From contig JJOH01000003.1 of assembly GCA_000696115.1 (NCBI GenBank), positions 62,001 to 126,000 of the forward strand: a stretch of DNA of 64,000 bases, given 5' to 3'. A program made the position numbers and the translations under genes. Of this stretch, positions 1 to 9,569 are shown piece after piece; within the stretch, counting starts at the first letter, position 1; every line of letters begins with the position of its first letter. The stretch is from Streptomyces olindensis. Its GTDB lineage: Bacteria > Actinomycetota > Actinomycetes > Streptomycetales > Streptomycetaceae. The notes under the pieces were generated by a model. The model ran no database searches. It saw only the letters and a program-made list of their open reading frames with translations, and was not told where the DNA came from.

Positions 1-117
1 ATCCGCAGGACCGCACATTCGGCCGGAGCAGGCCGGCCGGCGGCTGCTCGCGGTCCCCCCTGGACCATGCCCATCCACCGCGGAAGGGACGTTCGACACC
101 ATGAGGATGGAGGATCG

Positions 118-429
118 ATGAAAGCGGTTGTCCACCGTGGGACCCGCACCCTCGAGATCGAGAGCCGGGCCGCCGAGGCGCCGGTCCTCGGGAGGGAGTG
201 GCGCGGGCGCGACGTCAACGTCGACGCACCGGGCCGCATCGCCACCGACGACACCGAGGCGTTACGCGCGGACCCCCAGCGCGACCAGACGATCCTCGGC
301 CGGATCCCGGCCGGTCGTTGCAGACGCGCCGGCGATCTCGCCCGGGCCACGGTGTTTTTCGCCTCCCCGGCGTCGGACTACGTCAACGCCACCGTTCTGC
401 CCGTTGACGGCGGATGGCTGGGGCGATGA
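118..429 (+). pseudogene. Chimeric remnant: alcohol-dehydrogenase N-terminus fused to KduD-like SDR C-terminus
   Basis: A 103-codon open frame begins at an ATG behind a GGAGGA at 107-112. The first ~22 residues (MKAVVHRGTRTLEIE...) resemble the start of zinc-dependent sugar/alcohol dehydrogenases. From about residue 26 the sequence is instead the C-terminal third of a 2-deoxy-D-gluconate 3-dehydrogenase (KduD-type short-chain dehydrogenase): APGRIATDDTEALRADP, LGRIPAGR, and the closing FFASPASDYVNATVLPVDGGWLGR pattern, which is split here only by normal substitutions. The Rossmann nucleotide-binding half and the Tyr-Lys active site are absent, so neither activity can remain. Two residues also seem lost before APG compared with the usual family pattern. 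I infer a deletion that joined two neighbouring genes of a former uronate or deoxy-sugar pathway; a functional 103-residue protein is unlikely. Confidence 0.7.
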
Positions 430-497
430 TGGGCCGCCAGGCATTACCAGTCGGCCGCACCCGAGTCGATCGTGCCTGCGATCCCGAGGGGGGCGAC

Positions 498-1379
498 GTG
501 CGCGGCACCTGGGGCGGCCCTGCCCGAGGCAACGTGTACGGGCTCGGGAAGCGAGCCGGCCGAGCCGACGAGCCGAACCTGGTCCTCGCCGCACAGGCCG
601 GCGATCCACGAGCGCTCGACGACCTGGCCGCGACGTACCTGCCGCAGGTGTACGCGATCGTGCGCAGGGCACTGGGCGAGCTCGCGGACGTCGACGACGT
701 GGTGCAGGAGACGATGCTGCGAGTCCTTCCCGAACTGCGCACGTTGCGCGCCCCGGAGTGCTTCCGGCCCTGGCTGGCCACGATCGCGACACGACAGATC
801 AGCACCCATCTGCACCGGCGGCAGGCGGACGCCGAACGGACGGCCCCCCTCGACGAGATGACCGACCCGCCGGACGCCGACGCCGAGAACCTGGCCCTGA
901 TCCACATCGAGCTGTCCGGTCATCGCCGAAAGGCCGTACGCGCCAGTCGATGGCTCGACCCGGACGCCCGGGCGCTGCTGTCGCTGTGGTCGCTGGAGAC
1001 CGCGGGCCGGCTGACGAGGGCGGAGCTCGCGGCGGCGCTGGGTACGAGCGTGGCGCACGCGGGTGTGCGCGTCCAGCGGATGCGCAACCAGCTGGAGGCG
1101 AGCCGGTCACTCGTCGCCGCGCTGGAAGCCAGCCCCCGGTGCCCACAGCTGACCGCCGCGCTGGGGGGTTGGGACGGCGTACCGAGCACGCTGTGGCGTA
1201 AGCGCATCACCCGGCACACCCGATCCTGTGCGGACTGCGGCCGGGCCGCCGACGAAGTGGTACCCCTTGAGCGGCTGATCGTCGCCTTGGCGCTGCTCCC
1301 GTCCCGTCGGCGCGGTCGGCCATGGTGTTTCGGCACCACGGCGAATGCGAATGCGACTGTTCAAGCCGGTCGCCGATAA
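498..1379 (+). CDS. ECF-type RNA polymerase sigma factor with C-terminal extension
   Basis: About 293 residues. Region sigma-2 is clear (LAAQAGDPRALDDLAATYLP, then ADVDDVVQETMLRVLPELR, FRPWLATIATRQ), followed by a sigma-4-like helix-turn-helix (TRAELAAALGTSVAHAGVRVQRMRNQL). After that comes a cysteine-bearing tail (HTRSCADCGRAADEV), reminiscent of an anti-sigma zinc-finger or HC2 patch but too short to be a full domain; the last ~30 residues look unconserved. I chose GTG 498 because a GAGGGGGG stretch lies 5-12 bases upstream and it starts after the remnant ends; GTG 534 is an alternative. No anti-sigma gene is adjacent. It lies just upstream of three lectin-tagged hydrolase genes on the same strand, so control of those genes is a reasonable guess, not shown by the sequence. 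Confidence 0.8.
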   Translation: MRGTWGGPARGNVYGLGKRAGRADEPNLVLAAQAGDPRALDDLAATYLPQVYAIVRRALGELADVDDVVQETMLRVLPELRTLRAPECFRPWLATIATRQISTHLHRRQADAERTAPLDEMTDPPDADAENLALIHIELSGHRRKAVRASRWLDPDARALLSLWSLETAGRLTRAELAAALGTSVAHAGVRVQRMRNQLEASRSLVAALEASPRCPQLTAALGGWDGVPSTLWRKRITRHTRSCADCGRAADEVVPLERLIVALALLPSRRRGRPWCFGTTANANATVQAGRR

Positions 1380-1853
1380 CGAAAACTGCCGCGATTTACA
1401 CATGTCTGTCACTCCAATTCGCCGTCTGAAAATGTTATGAGGGGTGGCCGTCAATAGTCCCGCTTCTCCGGTTGGTTGCACGACTGCTCACGCGCGCAAA
1501 TATCGACGGTTTCCCTCTTGAATGGACCATGTCAATCTGTCAATCTTTTAGTTGTCGACCCGTAACATTCCCCATTCAATGACCTGTGACGGGGGAAGCC
1601 GAAATCGATCTACGGATTGTCCGGCGCCAACACAGTGATGTGGCTCCGGCTGCGAAAGGTCGAACGAGGTTTTCCAGGCGCCACGGCAGCGGCATGACGC
1701 TGACATGCTCGCTGCGCGAGCGATCTGGGAGGGGGCCGGCGTGGAGAGGGCAAGCTCCGCGCCGGCTCGCCCGGCTGCGGGCAGGCGGCGGCCGACGTGA
1801 CAGATCCCGCACAGCGCAGACGTGACCACACCGCCAACCGGGAAGGCACGACC
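1380..1853 (+). promoter_or_regulatory. Intergenic leader upstream of the GH5 gene
   Basis: No gene is supported in this ~470-base stretch. Its first 200 bases are clearly AT-richer than the surroundings, as expected of a promoter region. A direct repeat GTCAATC-T-GTCAATC lies near 1532-1548, with a further GTCAAT near 1451. A short GCTCGC/GCGAGC hairpin lies at 1707-1721. I cannot assign a transcription start or a regulator. Confidence 0.35.
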
Positions 1854-3338
1854 ATGCCCCACAGCCATCGCCGGTGCCACCTCGCCCGGGCGCTCGCCTG
1901 CATCCTGACCGCCCTCGGCGCGCTCGCGGTCGTCGAGCCCCAGAGCGCCTCGCCGGCCGCCGTCGCCGACACCGCCCAGTTCCGCGGCGTCAACTGGGCC
2001 CGGCTCGGTGACAACTTCCACGGTGGACCGCTGGTCCTGCACGGGTTGAGCGGCTCCGACAGCTACCAGACGGTCGTGGCGAAAGCCAACGCCGTATACA
2101 CCGGCTTCGAGACCAACCTCGGCGCCAACACCGTTCGGCTCCCGATCAACACCTACACGGTCGGGACGAGCTGGTGGAGCGCGTACACGGGCGCGATAGA
2201 CGCAGCCACCGCGAAGGGATTCAAGGTCGTCCTCTCCTATTGGGAGGACGGGGTGGCCGCCCGCGACGGTCGCATCGTCAACCCGGGCGCCTTCGACACC
2301 ATGTGGAACACCGTGCTTGCCCGGTACGGCACCAACAGCCTCGTCTACTTCGAGCCGATGAACGAACCGGGCGGGCACAGTGCCGGCGAGTGGGCGAACG
2401 TGGTGAGCAACTGGATCAGCAGCCACCCGTCGATTCCGCGGAACCGCATCTTCGTCAGCGGCGCCGGCCTGAACACCGACATCAAGTCCATGTGCGCCGA
2501 CCGCCGCCTCGACGGGACGTTCCTGTCGCTGCACCACTACACGTTCTTCAGCGGCGCGAAGACCTACGACCAGTGGGTGGCGTACCTGCGGAACGCGATC
2601 GGCTCCTGCGCCGACCGCACGGTCGTCGACGAGTTCGGCGCGCCGATGGACACCGGGCTCAACTACCACGACGCCGGCAGCACCGACAACTTCGTGCGCT
2701 ACTTCCGGGCCACCACCACGGTGCTCCGGGAACTGCGGATCGGCTCCGTCTACTGGCCCGGGCTGGGCGGAAAGATACGCGCCGGCCAGAGCGACGACTG
2801 GTATGCCATGCAGAAACTGCACGGCACCGGCACCAACCTCACGCTCAGCACCCCCAGCGCCAGCGGCCGCGAGCGCCTCCGGTACGGCTGGGGCCTGGAC
2901 GGCGACGCCCCTGCCCCGACGAGCTTGCTGCGCAACGTCGGCACCGGGCGCTGTCTGGACATCCCGGGCGGGAGCACGGCGAACCTCCAGGTCCAGGTGG
3001 CCACCTGCGCCGACTCGGTCGGCCGGCAGTGGACCTTGACGGCCGGCGGACAGATCACCGCACTCGGGGGCCAGAAGTGCCTGGACGCGTACAGCAGCGG
3101 GACGACGAACGGCACCGTGGTCGGCACGTGGGCGTGCAACGGCGGCGACAACCAGAGGTGGACGGTGGGCACTGACGGCACCATCCGCGGCGTTCACTCC
3201 GGCCTCTGCCTCGACGTGAACACCGCCACCTTCAAGGCGCAGCTGTGGGCGTGCTGGGGCGGCGACAACCAGAGATGGCAGATCCAGCACTCTGACGCGC
3301 GACGCGACGCCCGACTCGGCGGACACGGTCGACGGTGA
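1854..3338 (+). CDS. Secreted GH5-type glycoside hydrolase with C-terminal ricin-type lectin domain
   Basis: About 494 residues. The start is ATG 1854 with GGAAGG upstream; it gives a Sec signal peptide (basic HRRCHLAR, then a hydrophobic run and an AxA site near residue 35). The catalytic domain (about 38-330) has the GH5/cellulase-fold signatures: FRGVNWARLGDNF at the entry, VYFEPMNEPGG with acid/base Glu171, and VVDEFGAP with nucleophile Glu260. After a short linker, residues about 350-485 form a ricin B / CBM13 trefoil with three repeats (GRCLDIPG, QKCLDAYSS, GLCLDVNT, each followed by a QxW: RQWTL, QRWTV, QRWQI). Substrate within GH5 cannot be read from motifs alone. The neighbouring fucosidase and esterase, also lectin-tagged, suggest a shared plant-polymer target. 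The protein ends shortly after the last QxW, so the trefoil is complete. Confidence 0.88.
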   Translation: MPHSHRRCHLARALACILTALGALAVVEPQSASPAAVADTAQFRGVNWARLGDNFHGGPLVLHGLSGSDSYQTVVAKANAVYTGFETNLGANTVRLPINTYTVGTSWWSAYTGAIDAATAKGFKVVLSYWEDGVAARDGRIVNPGAFDTMWNTVLARYGTNSLVYFEPMNEPGGHSAGEWANVVSNWISSHPSIPRNRIFVSGAGLNTDIKSMCADRRLDGTFLSLHHYTFFSGAKTYDQWVAYLRNAIGSCADRTVVDEFGAPMDTGLNYHDAGSTDNFVRYFRATTTVLRELRIGSVYWPGLGGKIRAGQSDDWYAMQKLHGTGTNLTLSTPSASGRERLRYGWGLDGDAPAPTSLLRNVGTGRCLDIPGGSTANLQVQVATCADSVGRQWTLTAGGQITALGGQKCLDAYSSGTTNGTVVGTWACNGGDNQRWTVGTDGTIRGVHSGLCLDVNTATFKAQLWACWGGDNQRWQIQHSDARRDARLGGHGRR

Positions 3339-3472
3339 CCGCCTCCACGGCCGAGCCGATGGCAACGCCTGCGGCTCGTCGGAGAAGCCGGCGTGCGGAC
3401 GTCGCCTTTCTCATCGGCGGTTCGTCATCACCCAAGTCAGCGACCTGCTCCGGCCCGTGAAGGGAGTACGAC

Positions 3473-6394
3473 ATGTCCGAGGTGACACGCAGACGATTCC
3501 TCGCCGCCGGGGCGGCGGCTGGTGCAGGGATCGTGCCGGGTGGGTGGACGGCCACTGCCAGGGCCGACTCGGCCGCCCCTCCGGAGGTTCGGGCCGCCAA
3601 CGACCTCGCCCTGTGGTACGACAAGCCGGCCGGCGCGGACTGGCTGCGGGCACTGCCGATCGGCAACGGACGCCTCGGCGCGATGGTGTTCGGCAACGTC
3701 GACACCGAACGGCTGCAGCTCAACGAGGACACCGTCTGGGCCGGCGGTCCGTACGACTCCGCCAACCCCCGCGGCGCGGCCAACATCGCGGAGATCCGAC
3801 GGCGGGTCTTCGCGGATCAGTGGGGGCCGGCGCAGGATCTGATCAATCAGACGATGCTGGGCAGCCCAGCCGGACAACTGGCCTACCAGCCGGTCGGAAA
3901 CCTTCGGCTCGCCTTCGGCAGCGCCACCGGTGCGTCGCAGTACAACCGGACGCTGGACCTCACCACCGCCACGGCAGTCACGACCTACGTGCTGAACGGC
4001 GTGCGGTACCAGCGGGAGGTGTTCGCCAGCGCACCCGACCAGGTGATCGTGGTCCGGCTGACGGCCGACCGGGCCAACTCCATCACCTTCACCGCCACGT
4101 TCGACAGTCCACAACGGACCACGGTGTCCAGCCCGGACGGGACCACGATCGCCCTCGACGGCATCTCCGCCACCATGGAGGGCATCACCGGGCGAGTCCG
4201 GTTCCTCGCCCTGGCCCATGCCGCCGTGACGGGCGGCACGGTCAGCAGTTCGGGCGGCACGCTGCGGGTCTCCGGCGCCACCAGCGTGACGGTGCTGGTG
4301 TCGATCGGCTCCAGTTACGTCAACTTCCGGAAGGTCGACGGCGACTACCAGGGGATCGCGCGCAGCCGCCTCAACGCTGCCCGCGACGTGGGTATCGACG
4401 GACTGCGCAGCCGGCATCTCGCCGACTATCAGGCGCTGTTCAACCGGGTGTCGGTCGATCTGGGACGTACGGCGGCGGCCGACCAGCCGACCGACGTACG
4501 GATCGCACAGCACGCGCAGGTGAACGACCCGCAGTTCTCCGCCCTGTTGTTCCAGTTCGGCCGGTATCTGCTCATCTCGTCCTCGCGGCCGGGCACCCAG
4601 CCGGCGAACCTGCAGGGCATCTGGAACGACCAGATGGCCCCGTCCTGGGACTCGAAGTTCACCATCAACGCCAACCTGCCGATGAACTACTGGCCCGCCG
4701 ACACGACGAACCTGTCCGAGTGCTTCCGCCCGGTCTTCGACATGATCAACGACCTGACCGTGACCGGCGCCCGGGTGGCCCAGGCGCAGTACGGCGCCGG
4801 CGGCTGGGTGACGCACCACAACACCGACGCGTGGCGGGGCGCCTCGGTCGTCGACGGAGCGCAGTGGGGGATGTGGCAGACCGGTGGCGCATGGCTGGCC
4901 ACCCTGATCTGGGACCACTACCTGTTCACCGGTGACATCGACTTCCTCCGCTCGAACTACCCGGCCCTGAAGGGCGCCGCCCAGTTCTTCCTCGACACCC
5001 TGGTCGCCCACCCGACGCTCGGACACCTGGTCACCAACCCGTCGAACTCTCCGGAGCTCCCTCACCACGCGAACGCCACCGTCTGCGCCGGGCCCACCAT
5101 GGACAACCAGATCCTGCGTGACCTCTTCAACAGCGTCGCCCGCGCCGGCGAAGTCCTCGGTGTGGACGCCGGCTTCCGCGCTCAGGCACTGGCGGCCCGG
5201 GACCGGCTGGCGCCGACGCGGGTCGGCTCCAGGGGCAACATCCAGGAGTGGCTGGCCGACTGGGTGGAGACCGAGCGGACTCACCGGCACGTCTCCCACC
5301 TGTACGGTCTGCATCCGAGCAACCAGATCACCAAGCGCGGGACCCCCCAGTTGCACGAGGCCGCGCGGCGGACGCTGGAGCTGCGCGGTGACGACGGGAC
5401 GGGATGGTCGCTCGCGTGGAAGATCAACTTCTGGGCACGGTTGGAGGACGGCTCCCGCGCCCACAAGCTGATCCGGGACCTGGTGCGAACGGACCGGCTC
5501 GCGCCCAACATGTTCGACCTGCACCCGCCGTTCCAGATCGACGGCAACTTCGGCGCCACCTCCGGCATCGCGGAGATGCTGTTGCAGAGCCACAACGGCG
5601 AACTGCACGTGCTGCCGGCGCTGCCGGCCGCCTGGCCCACCGGGCGCGTGAGCGGGCTGCGCGGCCGCGGCGGACACACCGTCGGCGCCGAGTGGAGCAG
5701 TAGCCGGATCGAGTGCGTCGTCACGCCCGACCGAACCGGTGCCGTCCGGGTGCGCGGCCGGATCTTCGCCGGCGACTTCACGCTGAAGGACGATTCGAGC
5801 GGCGAGCCGGTCCAGCCGAAGCGGCTCGAGGCCGATCTCATCGAGTTCTCCGGCCAGGCCGGCCGCACCTACCGCGCGTCCGCAGTCAGGTCGGGTCCAG
5901 TGGAGGCCGGGGTGGCCTACCGGCTGGTGGCCCAGCACAGCGGCAAGGCCGCCGACATCAACGGTGCGTCCACGGCCGCCGGTGCGCGGCTGATCCAGTG
6001 GCAGATCACCTCCGGTCCCAACCAGCACTTCGAGTTCCTGCCCTCCGACGGCGGGCACTACAAGATCCGGCTCGGGCACAGCGGTCTGTTCCTGCAAGCC
6101 GCCGGTAGCGGCAGCGGCGCCGACATCACCCAGCAGCCGGACACCGGCGCCGCCGGCCAGCAGTGGCGGGCAGTCGACCACGGCGGTGGCGTGATCAGTC
6201 TGGTCAACCGGCAGAGCGGCCTCGCCCTGGACGTGTGGGAGGCCTCCACCGCCGACGGAGCCCGCATCTCCCAGTGGGCGGCCACCGGCAGCACCAACCA
6301 GCGATTCCAACTCCACCGCGTCCAGCCCCAGGGCGCACTGCGGTCCCCCCGACCAGTCAGAGCCATGTCACCGAGCAGCGAGGGAGTCGCATGA
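3473..6394 (+). CDS. Secreted GH95 alpha-L-fucosidase with ricin-type lectin domain
   Basis: 973 residues, ATG preceded by GAAGGGAG. A twin-arginine signal ([16 protein letters not shown]... ending ARA near residue 31) implies folded export. The GH95 N-terminal beta domain starts with [28 protein letters not shown] and [11 protein letters not shown]. The (alpha/alpha)6 barrel carries [15 protein letters not shown], the [10 protein letters not shown] block with the presumed acid Glu528, and [19 protein letters not shown] with Asp690, the residues that make up the known inverting 1,2-alpha-L-fucosidase active site. Residues about 815-965 form a ricin-type trefoil ([44 protein letters not shown]). 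Secreted removal of terminal fucose (or a related L-galactose) from plant glycans is the likely role. The stop overlaps the next start (ATGA), so the esterase downstream is probably translationally coupled. Confidence 0.92.
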   Translation: MSEVTRRRFLAAGAAAGAGIVPGGWTATARADSAAPPEVRAANDLALWYDKPAGADWLRALPIGNGRLGAMVFGNVDTERLQLNEDTVWAGGPYDSANPRGAANIAEIRRRVFADQWGPAQDLINQTMLGSPAGQLAYQPVGNLRLAFGSATGASQYNRTLDLTTATAVTTYVLNGVRYQREVFASAPDQVIVVRLTADRANSITFTATFDSPQRTTVSSPDGTTIALDGISATMEGITGRVRFLALAHAAVTGGTVSSSGGTLRVSGATSVTVLVSIGSSYVNFRKVDGDYQGIARSRLNAARDVGIDGLRSRHLADYQALFNRVSVDLGRTAAADQPTDVRIAQHAQVNDPQFSALLFQFGRYLLISSSRPGTQPANLQGIWNDQMAPSWDSKFTINANLPMNYWPADTTNLSECFRPVFDMINDLTVTGARVAQAQYGAGGWVTHHNTDAWRGASVVDGAQWGMWQTGGAWLATLIWDHYLFTGDIDFLRSNYPALKGAAQFFLDTLVAHPTLGHLVTNPSNSPELPHHANATVCAGPTMDNQILRDLFNSVARAGEVLGVDAGFRAQALAARDRLAPTRVGSRGNIQEWLADWVETERTHRHVSHLYGLHPSNQITKRGTPQLHEAARRTLELRGDDGTGWSLAWKINFWARLEDGSRAHKLIRDLVRTDRLAPNMFDLHPPFQIDGNFGATSGIAEMLLQSHNGELHVLPALPAAWPTGRVSGLRGRGGHTVGAEWSSSRIECVVTPDRTGAVRVRGRIFAGDFTLKDDSSGEPVQPKRLEADLIEFSGQAGRTYRASAVRSGPVEAGVAYRLVAQHSGKAADINGASTAAGARLIQWQITSGPNQHFEFLPSDGGHYKIRLGHSGLFLQAAGSGSGADITQQPDTGAAGQQWRAVDHGGGVISLVNRQSGLALDVWEASTADGARISQWAATGSTNQRFQLHRVQPQGALRSPRPVRAMSPSSEGVA

Positions 6395-7710
6395 TGTCGA
6401 TCCACAGATGGTTGTTCGGGCGAGCCGTGTTGGCGGCATTGCTCGTTCTGGCCATGGCCGGCGGGGCAGGAGTCAGCGTTGCGGCCGACACGTCGCCCAC
6501 CGCCGGGGCCACCCTTGCGGGGACCGCCGGATGCGGACGTGCCCCCACACTGACGAGCGGTACGCACACGATTCAAAGCAACGGTAAGAGCCGCTCCTTC
6601 ATCCTGAGCATCCCTGAGAACTACGACAACACCCGCCAATACCGACTGGTCTTCGGATTCCACTGGTTGGGTGGCACCGCCGGGCAGGTCGCCGGCGGCG
6701 GAAGCGATGGCGATGTCTATGCCCACTACGGACTCCGTCGACTGGCGAACAACAGCGCGATCTTCGTTGCTCCGCAGGGCCTCAACAACGGCTGGGGCAA
6801 CTCCGGCGGCGAGGACGTGACCTTCGTCGACGACATGATCAGGCGTATCGACAACGACCTCTGCGTCGACACCACGCAGCGCTTCGCCCTCGGGTTCAGC
6901 TACGGCGGAGCCATGAGCTACGCACTCGCATGTGCCAGGCCGAACGTCTTCCGTGCGGTCGCCGCGATAGCCGCGCCCGGGGGGATCAGCGGCTGCAGCG
7001 GGGGCACCCAGCCCTTCGCGTACATGGGAATCCACGGCATCAACGACAACATCGGCGCCGGTCGCGGGATGCGGGACAGGTTCGTCAGGAACAACGGCTG
7101 TACTCCCCAGAACCCGCCGGAGCCCGCGCAGGGCAGCCGCACCCACATCACCACCGCCTACTCGGGCTGCCGAGAGGGGTATCCGGTCGTCTGGGCCGCG
7201 TTCGACGGGGGTCACCAGCAAGGCCCCGTGGACGGGTGCGCCGGCTGTGAGAGCGGCGCCAGGAGCTGGGTCAAGGGAGAGGTCTGGAGCTTCTTCACGG
7301 GCGCTGGTCCGAACCCGACTCCTCCGAACCCGACCGCATTCCGGCTGCGGAGTCAGTCCGCCGACCGATGCCTGGACGTCAGCGGTGCCAGTTCGTCCAA
7401 CGGCGCCCAGATGATCATCTGGGACTGTCACACCGGCACCAACCAGCAGTTCACTCAGTCCGGACAGACCCTGCGCGTGATGGGCAGATGCCTGGAGGTC
7501 CCGAGCAACGCCGCCTCCGGCGCCCGAGCACGGATCTGGGACTGCACCGGCGGCGCGAACCAGCAATGGAATGTGAACACCGACGGAACCGTCAGTCACG
7601 TCCAGACCGGACTCTGCCTGGACGTCAACGGCGGTAGCACCGCCAACGGCGCTGCGGTGATCGTGTGGAGCTGCCACACCGGTGTCAACCAACGCTGGAC
7701 CCGAGCGTAA
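6391..7710 (+). CDS. Secreted feruloyl-esterase / PHB-depolymerase-like hydrolase with ricin-type lectin domain
   Basis: About 439 residues. ATG 6391 overlaps the fucosidase stop and has GCGAGGGA just upstream. A Sec signal peptide ends near residue 32 (VSVAAD). The alpha/beta-hydrolase domain (about 45-300) has the LpqC/feruloyl-esterase pattern: [13 protein letters not shown], the oxyanion strand FGFHWLGGT, and the nucleophile elbow GFSYGG, with a late catalytic-His region (FDGGHQQGP). Paired cysteines are typical of the secreted family. A Pro-rich linker (PNPTPPNPT) leads to a ricin trefoil with QQFTQ, QQWNV and QRWTR repeats that ends the protein. It could remove ferulate or acetate esters from plant polysaccharide, which fits its coupling to a fucosidase; polyester hydrolysis is an alternative for this family. 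A strong terminator follows. Confidence 0.85.
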   Translation: MMSIHRWLFGRAVLAALLVLAMAGGAGVSVAADTSPTAGATLAGTAGCGRAPTLTSGTHTIQSNGKSRSFILSIPENYDNTRQYRLVFGFHWLGGTAGQVAGGGSDGDVYAHYGLRRLANNSAIFVAPQGLNNGWGNSGGEDVTFVDDMIRRIDNDLCVDTTQRFALGFSYGGAMSYALACARPNVFRAVAAIAAPGGISGCSGGTQPFAYMGIHGINDNIGAGRGMRDRFVRNNGCTPQNPPEPAQGSRTHITTAYSGCREGYPVVWAAFDGGHQQGPVDGCAGCESGARSWVKGEVWSFFTGAGPNPTPPNPTAFRLRSQSADRCLDVSGASSSNGAQMIIWDCHTGTNQQFTQSGQTLRVMGRCLEVPSNAASGARARIWDCTGGANQQWNVNTDGTVSHVQTGLCLDVNGGSTANGAAVIVWSCHTGVNQRWTRA

Positions 7711-7720
7711 GCAGAGGTGT

Positions 7721-7751
7721 GAAGGCGGCCGCAGCAGTCGCGGCCGCCTTC
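7721..7751 (+). terminator. Strong hairpin terminator after the lectin-tagged hydrolase genes
   Basis: GAAGGCGGCCGC and GCGGCCGCCTTC form a perfect 12-bp stem around a 7-base loop, starting 10 bases after the stop codon. A T/A pair outside extends it by one. There is no T-run, which is usual for Streptomyces. Confidence 0.85.
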
Positions 7752-7800
7752 ATCTCCAGTCGGCCCAGCCCCTCGGAAATCTGTCTCGGCCTGACCGCAC

Positions 7801-8269
7801 CCTGGCCCCGGCGGGCTCGTCCACCACAACACGAACCTGGACATCTACGACGCCGACGCGGCCCATGCCCGGCGTGCCATGGCTCGGCACCGTACGAGCG
7901 AAGGTATGGGCGCTGTCCGTGACACTGAGCAACCATGCACCGGTCCCCTCGGAATCAATGGAGCGAGCTGCGAGGCAGGTCGACCAGCACCGAGTCAGCA
8001 CGCCACCGACCTTGTGCCGATGCCGGTCACGACGTCCAACCCGTCCGGCCCGGCACGACTTCCAGCTGGCCTACAAGGACGGCAGCAGCCAGTTCGCCGC
8101 GGACGCCACCTTCCGCCAGGTTGCCGGCCTCGCCGACTCGACCTGGTCGTCGTTCCAGTCGTACAACCACCCCGACCGCTACATCCGCCACTACGCCTAT
8201 GAACTGCGGCTGGACCCGATCACCACCGCGACAGGACGCAACGACACCACCTTCCGCGTGACGAGCTGA
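7801..8269 (+). pseudogene. Remnant of a CBM42 (AbfB) carbohydrate-binding domain
   Basis: The last ~75 codons before the TGA at 8267-8269 read as the C-terminal repeats of an arabinose-binding AbfB domain: RHDFQLAYKDGSSQFAADATF, then RQVAGLADSTWSSFQSYNHPDRYIRHYAYELRLDP and ATGRNDTTFRVTS in ordinary family order. Upstream, a short stretch (VHHNTNLDIYDADA, another frame) looks like more of the same or an associated module, separated by frame breaks. No catalytic domain, start codon or signal peptide can be joined to it. It is most likely what is left of an arabinofuranosidase-type secreted enzyme that once belonged to this cluster. Confidence 0.7.
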
Positions 8270-8694
8270 CCCCACCACCAGGGATGCCGGCGCTCTCGGG
8301 CCCACCGTCCGCTCGGCGGGAAGGCGGATTCCGGCAGTCGTTGCCAACCCCCGGGCCCGTGGTTTGCGCACTTGAGATCGAGGTGGGGGCCTGGTGATGT
8401 GGTCACCGCGTTCTCCCGCGCTGGTGTTGTTGCCATGCCCGGCGTTCCGTCGCGTGCCGACGGCAACGGCTGGCGGTCGGCCATGCGCCGATGCGGCTCG
8501 GCTCGGCACCGCTCCTGACCGAGCCTTGGCTGATCACACATTCGTTCATGGCCACAGGTGCTCTACGCTCCGGACGGGCCGCTGATCTTCCGGCCCCGCC
8601 CGCTCGTTCCCGGACGCATCCTCGATCTTGTGACGCATGCAGTCCTGGCCCCGACTTCGGCGTGGCGCACTCTGCACCTCTATCGAGGACTTCC
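8270..8694. other. Intergenic region without a recognisable gene
   Basis: This stretch lies between the CBM42 remnant and the lipoprotein gene. Short open frames occur on both strands, but none shows a family pattern or a convincing ribosome binding site. The lipoprotein promoter presumably lies in the last 150 bases; I see no clear -35/-10 pair. Confidence 0.4.
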
Positions 8695-9441
8695 ATGCGT
8701 CTGTCGTCTCGTGCCCTGGCGATGCTCGCCGCTGCGGCACTCCCGTTGGCCCTGGCCTCCTGCTCCCCCGGCTCTTCCTCCGCCTCGTCGGCCTCCTCCG
8801 CCGACGCGTCCGCGACCCCCGCACCGGCCAAGCCGAAGGACCCCAACTCCGGTCTGCTGACAGGCACACAGCTGAAGAAGGCCCTGGCTACCGCGTCGTA
8901 CTTCCCGGCTGGCTACGCTGCTGACCCGAGCCTCGCCCGGGACACCGGTGACACATACCAGGCGCCGACCACCAAGAGCGCCGCCAATCCGCACTGCGCC
9001 GGTCTCGGAGCCACGAGCTGGATCAGCGTCACCGGCGTGGAGGGCGTGTCGTTCGCGCAGGACTCGCACATCAACAAGAACACGTCAGTCGAGCTCGACC
9101 AGGAGATCGACGTCTACCGCGGTACGACGGCCACGGACGTGATGAAGGACGTGGTGAAGGTCGTCGCCGAGTGCCCGAGCTACACCGACTCCGACACCCA
9201 CAGCACCGTGAAGGTCACCGGTGCCTCCACGGTAGGGCTCGGGGACGAGGCGTACACCATCACGCTCACCGACAGCGCCTGGGAGACCGGCACCACGCTG
9301 ATCGCCGCCCGCGCGGGAACGGCAGTCGTCAGCGTGCTGTCCACCGATGGCAGTGACAACGGTGCCACGAGCGCGAAAAAGCTCGCGGACCATGTCCTGG
9401 CCTCTGTGAAGAGCATGAGTGGTTCAGCCGGCCAGAGCTGA
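8695..9441 (+). CDS. Secreted lipoprotein with PknH-like sensor-type domain
   Basis: About 248 residues. ATG 8695 follows CGAGGA with 5-base spacing. The N-terminus is a lipoprotein signal peptide (MRLSSRALAMLAAAALPLALASC) with the lipobox Cys at residue 23, then a low-complexity Ser/Ala/Pro linker of about 30 residues. The remaining ~190 residues have the layout of the actinobacterial PknH-type extracellular sensor family: a loading region (LLTGTQLKKALATASYFPAGY), a central cysteine pair (HCAGLGATSW and VVAECPSY), and a C-terminal strand motif with free-standing Thr/Ser-rich turns. It should sit outside the membrane, anchored by lipid. Ligand and partner are unknown. The gene stands alone, 128 bases upstream of efeO on the same strand. 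Confidence 0.7.
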   Translation: MRLSSRALAMLAAAALPLALASCSPGSSSASSASSADASATPAPAKPKDPNSGLLTGTQLKKALATASYFPAGYAADPSLARDTGDTYQAPTTKSAANPHCAGLGATSWISVTGVEGVSFAQDSHINKNTSVELDQEIDVYRGTTATDVMKDVVKVVAECPSYTDSDTHSTVKVTGASTVGLGDEAYTITLTDSAWETGTTLIAARAGTAVVSVLSTDGSDNGATSAKKLADHVLASVKSMSGSAGQS

Positions 9442-9569
9442 CCGGCCCGGGACGCCGTCCGGTGAACCGGGAGGGAACTCTTGGTCATGGGTTCCTTTGG
9501 ACTGCTGTTCGGGCGGAGTCCGCTGCCTAGCATGAGGCGGTCGCGTACGGAACGACCCGGGAGGCCGGG

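Noticed and set aside
1548..3365. A 605-codon open frame on the minus strand opposite the GH5 gene
   Set aside because: It is antisense to a gene with full family motifs, is rich in Ala/Val/Gly/Arg with no domain pattern, and is the usual by-product of GC-rich third codon positions.
3437..6316. A 959-codon open frame on the minus strand opposite the fucosidase gene
   Set aside because: Same reason: the plus strand encodes a complete GH95 enzyme with catalytic residues; the antisense translation has no recognisable domain.
9442..9569. Possible terminator after the lipoprotein gene (CCCGG ... CCGGG)
   Set aside because: Only a 5-bp stem with a long loop; too weak to call.
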